The notes beneath the pieces were generated by a model. That model was not told the DNA's origin and made no database searches. It saw nothing but the letters and a program-made list of their open reading frames with translations. The translations under genes were made by a program, and so were the position numbers. From Marispirochaeta aestuarii (GTDB taxonomy: Bacteria; Spirochaetota; Spirochaetia; JC444; Marispirochaetaceae), in NCBI RefSeq assembly GCF_002087085.1, contig NZ_MWQY01000007.1:1-64000 (forward strand): a DNA stretch of 64,000 nt, read 5' to 3'. This document shows positions 25,385 through 34,571 of this stretch, one piece after another. Position 1 is the first letter of the stretch. Every line of letters starts with the position of its first letter.

Positions 25385-25978
25385 ATGCAGGTAACAGCCC
25401 TGGTCGGGAGCAGAAGAAAAAACGGCAATACCGCGTTCATAAGCAGAAAAATTCTGGAAGCCCTGCGCACCGCTCTGCCTTCGGTGGAAACGGAGCTGCT
25501 TTTTCTCGGAGATTTTGACATCCGGGCCTGCACCGGATGCGAAGGCTGTCAAAAAAGCTGGGACTGTATAATACGGGACGATTACGCCGCTATCGTCTCC
25601 CGCATCGATGCAGCCGACGGGCTGATCCTCGCCTCCCCCACCTACTGGTATTCCGTCACCTCGGACATGAAGCGTTTTATCGACCGCAGCTACAGCCTCA
25701 TCCAGTATCCGGTGAGCCGGCGGGAGTGGATCAGCAAATACTCCGGGACCGGCAAGCTCTGCGTGACCGCCGCGGTCTGTGAACAGCATGACGAATCGAT
25801 GATGGGCAGCACCCTGAGCCTCCTGAATGATTTTTCAAGAGATCTGGGAATCGAAGCAGTCGCCTCGGTCAAGGCAATCGGCCACTTTGACGCGGGAAGC
25901 GTCGGCGGGGATTCGGCGGTTATGGAACAGGCAAAAAGAGCAGGAAGGCTGCTGGCGGAACGTCTCGATTCCCCTTGA
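25385..25978 (+). CDS. NADPH-dependent FMN reductase/flavodoxin-like protein
   Basis: A 197-residue cytoplasmic flavoprotein of the flavodoxin fold. The ATG at 25385 is preceded by AAAGGAG; the upstream ATG overlapping the previous stop lacks one. GSRRKNGNTAFISRKILEAL is the FMN-phosphate loop, FDIRACTGCEGCQKSWDCII carries a CxxCxxC cluster-like site found in iron-sulfur flavoproteins, and ILASPTYWYSVTSDMKRFID is the flavin ring loop. It may use the cysteines for an Fe-S cluster, as in archaeal Isf proteins; a simple quinone or azo reductase is the alternative. Confidence 0.88.
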   Translation: MQVTALVGSRRKNGNTAFISRKILEALRTALPSVETELLFLGDFDIRACTGCEGCQKSWDCIIRDDYAAIVSRIDAADGLILASPTYWYSVTSDMKRFIDRSYSLIQYPVSRREWISKYSGTGKLCVTAAVCEQHDESMMGSTLSLLNDFSRDLGIEAVASVKAIGHFDAGSVGGDSAVMEQAKRAGRLLAERLDSP

Positions 25979-25992
25979 ATCCTCCGGAATTC

Positions 25993-26442
25993 TTATTTCA
26001 GGTCATCCCCGCTGTCGGTGACATCCCGTTCGGGTCTGCTCCCGTGCCGGAAAACACCGGAAAAATCGGAGTCCCCCCGCTGAATCATACCGCCGAAACG
26101 GCTCTTCAGCCAATCCCGGAAAAATATCCTGGTAAAGGGAATCAGCAGCAGAAATCCGAGAAAATCGGTAATTACTCCGGGAGTAATCAACACGATTCCC
26201 GCGGCGAATATCAGCAGGCCGTCTATCATGTCATCCGCCGGGAATATCCCCTGCTGCATGGTGTGCTGGATCTTCATCCAGACCTTGAAGCCTTCCTGCC
26301 GCGCCAGGGCAGCTCCCAGAACCCCGGTACCCAGAACGAGAAGCAATGCCATTCCCGCACCGATGTATGAGCCGATCTTTATCAGAAGGTAGAGTTCAAG
26401 AATCGGCAGAAGGGTAAAAAAGGGAAGCAGGCGTATGAACAT
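25993..26442 (-). CDS. FxsA family membrane protein
   Basis: A 149-residue protein with three or four hydrophobic helices. FLLLIPFTR and the ITPGVITDFLGF motif, with an N-terminal LLPILELYLLIKIG, are the FxsA signature. The E. coli protein relieves F-exclusion of phage T7 when overexpressed; its normal role is unknown. The hydrophilic tail after the last helix is Asp/Gly-rich. Convergent with the flavoprotein gene (14 bp between stops). Confidence 0.9.
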   Translation of the reverse strand: MFIRLLPFFTLLPILELYLLIKIGSYIGAGMALLLVLGTGVLGAALARQEGFKVWMKIQHTMQQGIFPADDMIDGLLIFAAGIVLITPGVITDFLGFLLLIPFTRIFFRDWLKSRFGGMIQRGDSDFSGVFRHGSRPERDVTDSGDDLK

Positions 26443-26560
26443 AATCCACTCCTCCTGAAATCAGGGTATCCGGGATCTTCCGGGGGGTCAACGGCCCCGG
26501 GCAGCAAAAAGCTGCCGTAAAGCTTGATAATCGAATACAATTCAATATACTGAAATCGAG

Positions 26561-28257
26561 ATGATAAAAAGGTTTGCCCGGTATACCCTTTCGCATCCCG
26601 CGCTTCCGCTTTTTTTATTCTGTTCTCCTTCACTTTTCGCGGAGGTGCCCCGGAACCTGACGACCTCTCCCTGGATGCTCTCCATGATGATCCTTCTCGG
26701 CGGGATAGGCTTCGGCAGCCTGCTCTTCGTGATTCTCCTGAACCGCGTCATCCGCCGTATTCGCAGGGAGCTGGCGGAGGAGAGCGAAAAATACCGGGCC
26801 CTGGTCAACAATACGGGGCTGATGGTCCTGCTCATAGACCCGGAAACCGCGGAAATCCTGGACGCGAACCCGGCGGCCCTTGAGTTTTACGGATACTCCC
26901 GGGATGAGCTGAAAAGGAAGACCGTATTTGATTTGAACATCGATGATCAGAATACCGTTCAACAGAGGATCCGGCGAGCAGCGGAATCCGATAAATCCAA
27001 TATTCATACCCGCCACCGCCTTGCGTCCGGGGAGATCAGAAACGTGGAACTCTTTATCGGTCCGATTGTTACCGGGGGAAGGCGCTGCAATTTCGCCTTT
27101 ATTCTGGATGAGACGGACAAGATCGAAACCCTCCAGAACCTGGCGGACGAGAAACAGCGCTGAAAATCAAGAATGACTTCCTCGCCAATATCAGCCATGA
27201 GCTTCGGACCCCCCTGAACGGAATAATCGGGATGCTGAGTATCCTGGAAAATCTGGATCTTCAGCAGGAGGAACGCTACTTTCTCTCCCTGGCCCAGGAG
27301 TCGTCGCAGCAGCTTTTTGAAGTGATCCGAGACCTGCTGGACTTCAGTCAGCTCGACTCGGGGGCCCTGGGGCTGAAGAATGAGGTTTTTGACCTTTCCG
27401 AGGCACTGCACATGGGAGCAGGTCTCCTGGCGGCCCAGGCAAAGGAGAAGGGCCTTGAACTGGAGACCAGCATCCATTTTACATATCCCTGGTATCTGGG
27501 AGACAGAAGCAGAATTCTGCAGATTATCGTCAATCTTCTCTCCAACGCCGTTAAATATTCCGATTCGGGAACCATACGCCTGGAAGCCGGAGACCGGGAA
27601 GGGCTGGAAATTCGGGTAATCGATGAAGGGATCGGCATACCGGAATCCCAGCAGGAAGAGATATTCGCATCCTTTCACCAGCTGGAAAGCCCCTACAACA
27701 AACGCGTCAGGGGCGTGGGACTCGGCCTGGCTATTGTCGCGGAACTCCTGAAGCTGATGAAAGGCTCCATATCGGTGGAATCAAAAGAGGGGCAGGGTTC
27801 ATGTTTTACGGTACATCTGCCGGACAATTTCCGGAAGCAGACAACGGAAAGCTTCGTGGAAGAGGGACCGTCAATACCTGCGGACAAAATCGGGGGCAAG
27901 ATTCTTATAGTTGAAGACGAAGCAATCAACCGGATCTACCTTTCGAAAATGCTCTCCGGCCACGGGTTTTCCATAGTGGAAGCAACAGACGGGCATCAGG
28001 CGGTGGAACGCTGTGTAGCCGAATCTCCGGACCTGGTTCTCATGGACATCAGCCTTCCCCGGCTCAACGGTATAGAGGCTACCAGGGAAATCCACGGTAT
28101 GGGAAAATACCGGAACCTGCCGATCATTGCGCTGACAGCCCATGCCCACACCGATGATATTGATACCTTTCTCAAGGCCGGGATGAGCCGGGTAATCACC
28201 AAACCGGTAAAAGAAGCTTCCCTTCTGGAATCCCTTTCAGAATATCTGAAGACGTAA
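26561..28257 (+). pseudogene. Hybrid sensor histidine kinase interrupted by a frameshift
   Basis: The first part (26561-27163) encodes an N-terminal signal or membrane anchor, a second hydrophobic segment (MMILLGGIGFGSLLFVILL) and a PAS domain (YRALVNNTGLMVLLIDPETA). It ends at TGA 27161-27163. The next frame, open before that stop, continues directly with LKIKNDFLANISHELRTPLN, i.e. the phosphoacceptor His box, which lies upstream of the first ATG of that frame (27232). Then follow the HATPase boxes (NLLSNAVKYSDSG, DEGIGIPESQQEEIF, GVGLGLAIVAELLKLM) and a C-terminal receiver (ILIVEDEAINRIYL, phosphoacceptor Asp in LVLMDISLPRLNGI). Shifting one base at about 27155-27163 restores a single ~565-residue kinase. 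It could be a true null mutation, a sequencing error or programmed shifting; no slippery run is evident at the site. Confidence 0.82.
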
Positions 28258-28311
28258 AGCCGGGTTTTTTAACAGAAATTAAACATAACAGCTGTAGGAA
28301 ATGGCCCCTGA

Positions 28312-28989
28312 ATGCATTACCATCCTCCCATGACCGGCAGCAGACATACCGGATTCAACCTGGACAGGATAGAACAGTCCCTCAGCTCCTTTCGCAGCCA
28401 TTTTACCGAAATAAACGCCGCCCTTATTATGAGCAGGGAGGATTTTACCCCCCTGATCGTCTCCCAGCTGATGGAGGCCTACGATTTTGCCAACCATTTA
28501 TGGAAGAACAGCATCAACCTCTTTTCCCCTTCCGGACTCTACCATATGCTGGAACTGAACCATATCGTGTTATGCGGAACCGACAAGAGCCGCCGGCTGG
28601 AGTACTTTGCCCATCTGCAGGAAACCCGGGCGAAGTTTCAGAAAAACATAAAATCAATCCTCGAGTGGTACAGAAAGAAGTATAAAAAGCACACACCCTA
28701 CAGGCTTGCAGCGGGATACTACACCCGGGCCCTGAGTCATCCCCAGCTCTTCGTGGAAGGGAATCATCGTACGGAAAATATCATCATTAATTATTATCTT
28801 ATGGGAGAAGGGCTCGGTCCCTATGTGGTATCCCGGGAAACTGCAGTTGAGTATCTGAACCTTTCGGGTATGATAAAATTCAGTTACAAGGGAGAATGGA
28901 TAACCGACATGAAGCGGGGAAAATACGAGAATGTTTTTGGTGAGTTTCTCCGCAACCATGGTGAATCTGATTTTCTTCTGGAGGGATGA
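28312..28989 (+). CDS. Fic/fido-fold protein with a variant motif
   Basis: A 225-residue cytoplasmic protein. Near residue 143 it reads SHPQLFVEGNHRTENIIINY, followed by YLMGEGLGPYVVS and VEYLNLSG. The order and spacing match a Fic domain core (canonical HxFx[D/E]GNxRxxR), with an AAGYYTRAL helix before it and an earlier LNHIVLCGTDKSRR. Two residues are inserted between the His-Pro and the Phe, and the second glycine is His. Fic proteins transfer AMP or other groups from nucleotides to hydroxyls; whether this variant is active is uncertain. There is no inhibitory [S/T]xxxE[G/N] helix that I can identify. The stop is immediately followed by the ATG of the Na/Pi cotransporter gene, so the two are translationally linked. 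An alternative ATG (28330) would shorten it by six residues. Confidence 0.68.
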   Translation: MHYHPPMTGSRHTGFNLDRIEQSLSSFRSHFTEINAALIMSREDFTPLIVSQLMEAYDFANHLWKNSINLFSPSGLYHMLELNHIVLCGTDKSRRLEYFAHLQETRAKFQKNIKSILEWYRKKYKKHTPYRLAAGYYTRALSHPQLFVEGNHRTENIIINYYLMGEGLGPYVVSRETAVEYLNLSGMIKFSYKGEWITDMKRGKYENVFGEFLRNHGESDFLLEG

Positions 28990-30672
28990 ATGGACTGGTC
29001 TGCACTTCTCTACAATCCTGTTCTGATCCTTCTGCGGGTTCTGGGGGGACTGGGGATTTTTCTTTACGGTATGCAGACCATGAGCGAAGGGATTCACAAG
29101 TGGGCAGGCCCGCGGCTTCACGGCGTTGTTCAGGGGCTTACATCGACCCCGCTGTCGGCGATAGTAACGGGAGCGGGAGTTACCGCCCTTATCCAGTCTT
29201 CCTCCGCCACAACGGTTGTACTCGTATCCATGGTTAACGCAGGACTTATCCCCCTCAGAAACGCCATAGCAGTAGTTATGGGGGCGAATATCGGGACAAC
29301 CTTCACCGCCTGGGCGGTCTCTCTTCTGGGATTCTCCCTGGACATCTCCTCCTTCGCCCTCCCGGCCATCGCCATCAGTCTTCCCTTCCGATTCAGCAGG
29401 CGGGAGAGGAACAAGCGTTTCGCATTGATTCTGCTGGGTTTCGGTCTGCTGTTTCTTGGAATCAACGAGATGAAGACAGGGATGTCCGCCCTCGATCAGA
29501 GTGATTTTATCTCCCGGGTCCTCCTTATTTTTCCCGAGAAGGGATTGGGTACCCGCCTGATCTTTATTCTTGTTGGAGCCGGTTTAAGCGTGGTACTCCA
29601 GTCCTCCAGTGCCGCCATAACCCTTACCCTCACCATGGTCTACCTGGGACAGCTGCCCTTTTCCCTGGCGGCGGCCATCGTACTGGGGGAGAATGTAGGA
29701 ACAACCCTCACTGCATACTTTGCGGCTCTTGAGATGTCCGTGGAGGCCAGGCGCTGCGCCAGATCACATCTGCTCTTCAACATCTTCGGTGTAATCTGGA
29801 TGTTTTTTCTGCTGAACCCCATGATTGTTCTGCTGGATATCCTTGTTCCCGGATCCCTTTCGAACCCCCCGGGAACCACCTTTCACCTGGCGGCTTTTCA
29901 CAGCCTTTTCAACATAGTGAACACCCTGCTCCTGGCGGGATTCATCCCGCAGATAGAGAAACTTGTTATCCGCCTGATTCCCGACAGAAAAACGGATCTC
30001 CCGGAAGGCGGAGCCCTTGCGTGGATCAGCGGCAATCTTCCCGAAGCCCGGGATGCCAACCTGATAATCGCCGGGGGAGCCGTTCTGAAGCTCTCCCGGG
30101 AAGTGCGGATCATGGCAGACTACGTTATCAACTTTTTTGAACCCAGCCTTGATGAAAGGCAGGAGCTATCCGCTCTGATTGAGAAAAAGGAACAAAGCGT
30201 CGACGGTATGGAGGAATCCATCCTTACCCATCTCTCCGAATGTGCGCTGCAGAATCTGAGCGAGGAGCAGGCCCAGTGGGTGGCAGCCCGGATGCGCATA
30301 ATCGGGGAATATGAACGCATAGCCGACGGCCTGGTGAATATCCATAATCTGTCGGAAAAACTGCTGCGGAAAAAAAGCGGAGCCGGAAGCGAATCAGTCG
30401 ACCAGATACTGGAAATAGCCTTCGCAGTCAGGGATTTTCTCGAATATATCTCCACCCTGCTGGACCATGCTGTTGCTGACCGGGAAATGGAACTGGCCCG
30501 AACAATGGAAGAAGAGATTATCCGCTTCAGAAACAAGCTGGACAAGATATCCCGAAAGCGGATAAAGTCCGGTGGCAACCTGAAGGGAGAACTGCTGTTC
30601 ATGGAGATAGTCCGTCGCTTCGAGACAATCGGAGATGACTGCATAAGCATAGCAAAGGACCTTTCCCGATAG
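28990..30672 (+). CDS. Na/Pi cotransporter family protein with PhoU-like domain
   Basis: A 560-residue inner-membrane protein. The transport domain has two inverted NptA/SLC34-type repeats with the QSSSATT (ALIQSSSATTVVLVS) and QSSSAAI (VVLQSSSAAITLTLT) signatures and the GANIGTT and GENVGTT loops that bind phosphate. The last ~200 residues are a PhoU-like helical domain (ERIADGLVNIHNLSEKLL, RFETIGDDCISIAKDL). It imports phosphate with sodium, and the PhoU part may sense or regulate. It starts right after the Fic-like stop and is followed 31 bases later by a response regulator. Confidence 0.93.
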   Translation: MDWSALLYNPVLILLRVLGGLGIFLYGMQTMSEGIHKWAGPRLHGVVQGLTSTPLSAIVTGAGVTALIQSSSATTVVLVSMVNAGLIPLRNAIAVVMGANIGTTFTAWAVSLLGFSLDISSFALPAIAISLPFRFSRRERNKRFALILLGFGLLFLGINEMKTGMSALDQSDFISRVLLIFPEKGLGTRLIFILVGAGLSVVLQSSSAAITLTLTMVYLGQLPFSLAAAIVLGENVGTTLTAYFAALEMSVEARRCARSHLLFNIFGVIWMFFLLNPMIVLLDILVPGSLSNPPGTTFHLAAFHSLFNIVNTLLLAGFIPQIEKLVIRLIPDRKTDLPEGGALAWISGNLPEARDANLIIAGGAVLKLSREVRIMADYVINFFEPSLDERQELSALIEKKEQSVDGMEESILTHLSECALQNLSEEQAQWVAARMRIIGEYERIADGLVNIHNLSEKLLRKKSGAGSESVDQILEIAFAVRDFLEYISTLLDHAVADREMELARTMEEEIIRFRNKLDKISRKRIKSGGNLKGELLFMEIVRRFETIGDDCISIAKDLSR

Positions 30673-30703
30673 GTTTTAACACCGCTTACGAGGAGAAAAG
30701 GGA

Positions 30704-31066
30704 ATGGCATGCATTCTCCTGGTGGAAGACGAGGCCGTAAACCGCCTGTATCTGCGGCATATCCTCAGCAGAAACGGCTTCACGATTATTGAGGCACGGG
30801 ACGGATTTGAAGCTGTGGACGCTGCCCGGACGGAGAAACCCGACTGCATTCTGATGGACATCGGGCTTCCGAGAATGGACGGGATCGAAGCTATCAGGCA
30901 AATCCGGAGCAGGCGGACCGGGAATCGGATACCCATTCTCGCCGTCACTGCCCATGCACAGATGGCCGATCAGAAACACATCATGGAATCCGGTGCCGAC
31001 GATATCCTTTACAAACCCTACAAAGAGAAGGAACTCCTGGAGAAACTGCTGCGTTTACTAGGATGA
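30704..31066 (+). CDS. Single-domain response regulator (CheY-like)
   Basis: A 120-residue receiver with the acidic pair in LLVEDEAVNRLYL, phosphoacceptor Asp in DCILMDIGLPRMDGI, the Thr in AVTAHAQ and the Lys in YKPYKEKEL. It has no output domain. It is closely similar to the receiver at the end of the hybrid kinase at 26561-28257 (both VEDExxNRxYLxxxLS and GIEAxRxI), so it is a likely partner or duplicate. SD GAGGAGAAAAGGG precedes the ATG. Its last 9 bases overlap the convergent yhhN-like gene. Confidence 0.93.
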   Translation: MACILLVEDEAVNRLYLRHILSRNGFTIIEARDGFEAVDAARTEKPDCILMDIGLPRMDGIEAIRQIRSRRTGNRIPILAVTAHAQMADQKHIMESGADDILYKPYKEKELLEKLLRLLG

Positions 31067-31699
31067 AAGCAGGAACCAGCTGCCGATACCGATACTGATC
31101 TGGGCAATGTAATAGGTCGAAAGAATCGACAGTTCATCGTACCTGACGGGACGCACAAACTTGTTCCAGGCAATTATACAATCCGAGAGGGCGATCAGCA
31201 GGGCTCCGACAATGAACAGGGGCTGCCGGGTACCGAAGGCCGCACCGATAACCAGGGCGGAAATCGCCGTGTATCCGCAGACGGCCCAGAAGAGCAGGGG
31301 ATCCTCGATCTTCGGCCTGAGAACCAGCAGAAGGTACAAAAGCAGCGCCAGGGAAAACACCGCCAGAATCGGCAGATTAAAACCCCCGAGAACAAGAAAA
31401 GCGCTCAGATACCCCGCATGGGCGAAGAAGAAACCGATTACTCCGTGTATAAAGGTATCATCGCCGCGGGACAGGAAAAAATCCCCCACCATGGAAGCCC
31501 CCAGGGCGAAGGCCAGGCCCCATACGAACAGAGCCTCCCCGGCTGTCCCCGCGTAGAGGGCATAGCCGACGAGCAGGAGCAGTACGCTGCCTGTTACCGT
31601 CAGTTTTACCTGCGTACGACCTTTTCCCCGGTGAGCGTAACAGATCGATACTATTGCGGTAATCGCAGGAAAAAACCAGAACACATATTTTGTAATCAT
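31058..31699 (-). CDS. YhhN-family membrane protein (lysoplasmalogenase-like)
   Basis: A 213-residue protein of about eight hydrophobic helices. ALGASMVGDFFLSRGDD and HGVIGFFFAHAGYLSAFLV are the YhhN/TMEM86 signatures. Members hydrolyse lysoplasmalogen, and many spirochaetes contain plasmalogens, so the activity is plausible. ALSDCIIAWNKFV near the C-terminus matches the second conserved block with its Asp. It is monocistronic. Confidence 0.88.
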   Translation of the reverse strand: MITKYVFWFFPAITAIVSICYAHRGKGRTQVKLTVTGSVLLLLVGYALYAGTAGEALFVWGLAFALGASMVGDFFLSRGDDTFIHGVIGFFFAHAGYLSAFLVLGGFNLPILAVFSLALLLYLLLVLRPKIEDPLLFWAVCGYTAISALVIGAAFGTRQPLFIVGALLIALSDCIIAWNKFVRPVRYDELSILSTYYIAQISIGIGSWFLLSS

Positions 31700-31803
31700 G
31701 GTAGTATTCTACTATTCTCCTGATCCCGGGGCAAGAATTATCGGGAGGTCCTGTCTGTTGTCATCAGGAATGGAGATTACTGTTCTTTTCAATAAATTGC
31801 TGG

Positions 31804-31809
31804 TATACT
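31804..31809 (+). promoter_or_regulatory. Possible extended -10 element for the chemotaxis receptor
   Basis: TGGTATACT (hexamer TATACT at 31804-31809) forms a TGn-extended -10. There is no good -35. About 43 bases separate it from the GTG start. Confidence 0.35.
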
Positions 31810-31851
31810 GTTTTTTACGGATAAAATATACGAAAAAAGGAGACTTCGCTT

Positions 31852-33783
31852 GTGAATCTTAGAATAAAACTGCTTCTGGCTTTTCTCTGCTTTGCTGTAA
31901 TATTCGCCGGAGTCGTTCAGGTTACGCTCACGAGTTCCCGGGATGTCGTTGAGCTGGCGAATCAGAGCCGTTTTGCAACCGCAGCCCTCTCGGACTGGAA
32001 CAAGCTCAACCTGGTAAATATTAAACTCTTGTCTGTATTGAACTCTCCGGACTACTTCAGTCAGAACTGGCCGGAAGCATACGATTCCTTCGACGAAGGA
32101 ATGACACGGTTGATGGAATCCAGGGAGCTCAACAGCATTCCCCGGATCGCGGATGAGCTGGAGAGCCTTTCAAACCTGTACACCCTGATAAAGCCGAACA
32201 TCGAATCCATAGGAAGCCTGTATACCGACAAGGAAAATACCGGACTTTTGTCGCGGCTGCGGTCTCAGAGTCTCTATCAGCTCCTGGAACAGGTAAAGAA
32301 CAACCGCCAGGAAGCAGGACTCTATATTGAGGCACTGCGCTTCGAAAACCTTATAAACAGCCTTGAGATATCCTCCGATGCCTTTGACAAGCTGCTCACC
32401 CGGATGCCCACCCTGCTGGACGAAGAGATCCGGAGAGTTTCCGAGAGACAGCAGCTTATGGTACTGGCCGCCATTGCCCTGGTGGGACTTGTCTCCGTAC
32501 TGTTCGCGATACTCTTCTCCGGACGCATCAGCAGGCGGATTGTCCGCATCGAAGAGGTCATGAGCGCCGTTTCAAATCGCAACCTTACGGTACAGTCGGG
32601 TATAAAGGTCAGGGATGAAACAGGGCGGCTGGCGGAGCATATAAACACGGTAATCTCAAATCTGAAGAATATCATTGATGAAATCAAGGAGAGCTCCATG
32701 GAGGCGATGCACCTCCAGGAAGAGCTTTCCACCTCCACCGCCGAGTCCTCCGCCGCAATGACCCAGATCGCTGCGAACATCAAGAATATTGAACGCCAGT
32801 TCACCTCCCTGGACGAGGTAATTCAGAACGTTGACAAGTCGGTCAACTCCATCAGCCGCCTCATTAATTCCCAGAACCAGGGCATCGAGCAGCAGTCAGC
32901 GGCGATTGTGCAGTCATCATCCACAATCGAGGAGATGGCCGCCTCAATTCAGAACATATCCCGCCTGGCCCAGGAACGGGCCGAGGGGGTCCATAATCTG
33001 GTTAACGTTACCGCCAGGGGATCGGAGCGGGTGGAAACCACCTCGTCTCTCATCCGGCAGATCTCCAGGGAGATTGAAGGGCTTCTGGAAATAATCGACA
33101 TAATCAACTCCATTGCCGAGCAGACCGACATGCTCAGCATGAACGCCGCCATCGAATCCGCCCACGCCGGAGAGGCCGGCAAGGGATTTGCCGTAGTCGC
33201 AGAAGAGATCCGCAAGCTCGCCGAGTCAACAACGGAAAACGCCCAGATGGTTACCAGATCGCTGAAGTCCATTACCAGCCGTATAACCGAAGCCGATGAA
33301 AGCTCCCAGGAGAGTCTTGCGACCCTGAAGGAGGTAAACACCGAGGTGGACAATACCTCGAGGGCTTTTACGGACATCTCCCAGGCAATGGTGGAGATGG
33401 CAAACGGCACCACCGAAGTAGTCTCCGGTACCACCGAAGTACGGAGTGCCTCCGACGAGATCAAGCAGGGGGCCGGTTCCATTCAGAAAGAAGCGGAACA
33501 GATTTCCCATAACGTGCAGGAAGTACGACAGCTCTCTGCCCAGGTACTGAACGGTATCAGGGAGATAGATGCAGGAGGCGAAGAGGTCATAAAGGCCATA
33601 AGCTCCCTCAACGAAGCCGGTACTGTTACCCGGGAGAATATGGCGAACCTTTCATCCATGGTTTCCGCCTTCATAACCAGCAGCGATGAAGCCGGGGATG
33701 CTCCTGCGACGGAAAAGGCGTCCGGGGCGGAAGAGACGATGGAAGAAGCAGAAGAAGAGACTGCCGTAAGGATTTCAGACTGA
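31852..33783 (+). CDS. Methyl-accepting chemotaxis protein
   Basis: A 643-residue inner-membrane receptor; GTG start eight bases after AAAAAAGGAGA. TM1 is residues ~5-24, a ~175-residue periplasmic helical sensor domain follows ([20 protein letters not shown]), TM2 is at ~203-223 ([20 protein letters not shown]), then HAMP and the signalling domain. The hairpin tip is [20 protein letters not shown] followed by [13 protein letters not shown], which identifies the class. No CheR-binding NWETF-like pentapeptide is at the C-terminus; the tail is instead acidic, Glu/Ala-rich. The ligand is unknown. The following lipoprotein gene is 44 bases away on the same strand. Confidence 0.95.
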   Translation: MNLRIKLLLAFLCFAVIFAGVVQVTLTSSRDVVELANQSRFATAALSDWNKLNLVNIKLLSVLNSPDYFSQNWPEAYDSFDEGMTRLMESRELNSIPRIADELESLSNLYTLIKPNIESIGSLYTDKENTGLLSRLRSQSLYQLLEQVKNNRQEAGLYIEALRFENLINSLEISSDAFDKLLTRMPTLLDEEIRRVSERQQLMVLAAIALVGLVSVLFAILFSGRISRRIVRIEEVMSAVSNRNLTVQSGIKVRDETGRLAEHINTVISNLKNIIDEIKESSMEAMHLQEELSTSTAESSAAMTQIAANIKNIERQFTSLDEVIQNVDKSVNSISRLINSQNQGIEQQSAAIVQSSSTIEEMAASIQNISRLAQERAEGVHNLVNVTARGSERVETTSSLIRQISREIEGLLEIIDIINSIAEQTDMLSMNAAIESAHAGEAGKGFAVVAEEIRKLAESTTENAQMVTRSLKSITSRITEADESSQESLATLKEVNTEVDNTSRAFTDISQAMVEMANGTTEVVSGTTEVRSASDEIKQGAGSIQKEAEQISHNVQEVRQLSAQVLNGIREIDAGGEEVIKAISSLNEAGTVTRENMANLSSMVSAFITSSDEAGDAPATEKASGAEETMEEAEEETAVRISD

Positions 33784-33827
33784 TTACGCTTGAAGAAGCC
33801 CCGGCGAGGGGATAGACTTTCAGGCGT

Positions 33828-34571
33828 ATGAGAAACGCAACCCCCGTGCTTCTGATCCTCAGTCTGATCCTCGCGGCCCTCAGCTCATGCAGCGTCGCAA
33901 GCTCCATTCAGTTGGAGGACGCTGCAGCAGGGAACGTCAATACACGCATAACCATGGATCCCCTCCTGCGTGAGTATCTGGGCGATCTGGCGGAAGTGCA
34001 GGGGGCCGATGTGGACGAATCCACCAGTTTCTTTGATACCGCCGCCCTGACAGCGGGATTCGCCACTGCCGACGGGATTTCCCTTACCGGACTGATCCTT
34101 GAAGCCCCGGAGACGCTGCGGATTCTCGCCAGCTTCGCCGACATTCAGCATATTTTTCCCGGTAATATCGATACCCGGAGCAACCCGGTTTTCTCCTTCC
34201 GGCGTTCCGGAAATACCGGAACCTTGAATATCCGCATAGATTCCCGTAATGTGGCCTCCATTCTGGAGATGATCCCCATGGGGAGCGACCCCGTTTCCCA
34301 AACGGTAACCGGAGTTTTTCAGAACGGGGGCGACGAAGAGGAGCTCAAGGAGATGCTGATCTGGACCTTTGAGGAGTACGCCCCGGCGGATACCATAGAA
34401 AGAATGATTGATTCCGCCGCCATTCTTCTCCGCATACAGGTACCCGGACGGATTGAAAACATCGAGGGAGGAATACGACATTCGGCGGACACGGCAGAGT
34501 TCCGGATTCCCCTTCTGCGCTTCATGAGCCTGAACCCTCCCCTTGAGTTCGCGGTCAGCTATTCACTGTAG
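33828..34571 (+). CDS. Lipoprotein of unknown function
   Basis: A 247-residue lipoprotein; lipobox AALSSC (Cys21). The mature part alternates predicted strands and helices (DLAEVQGADVDESTSFFDTA, GNTGTLNIRIDSRN) and ends with a strand FAVSYSL. No domain is recognised. Located just after the chemotaxis receptor; it could be a binding-protein partner but nothing shows that. The last 9 bases overlap the convergent HAD gene. Confidence 0.8.
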   Translation: MRNATPVLLILSLILAALSSCSVASSIQLEDAAAGNVNTRITMDPLLREYLGDLAEVQGADVDESTSFFDTAALTAGFATADGISLTGLILEAPETLRILASFADIQHIFPGNIDTRSNPVFSFRRSGNTGTLNIRIDSRNVASILEMIPMGSDPVSQTVTGVFQNGGDEEELKEMLIWTFEEYAPADTIERMIDSAAILLRIQVPGRIENIEGGIRHSADTAEFRIPLLRFMSLNPPLEFAVSYSL

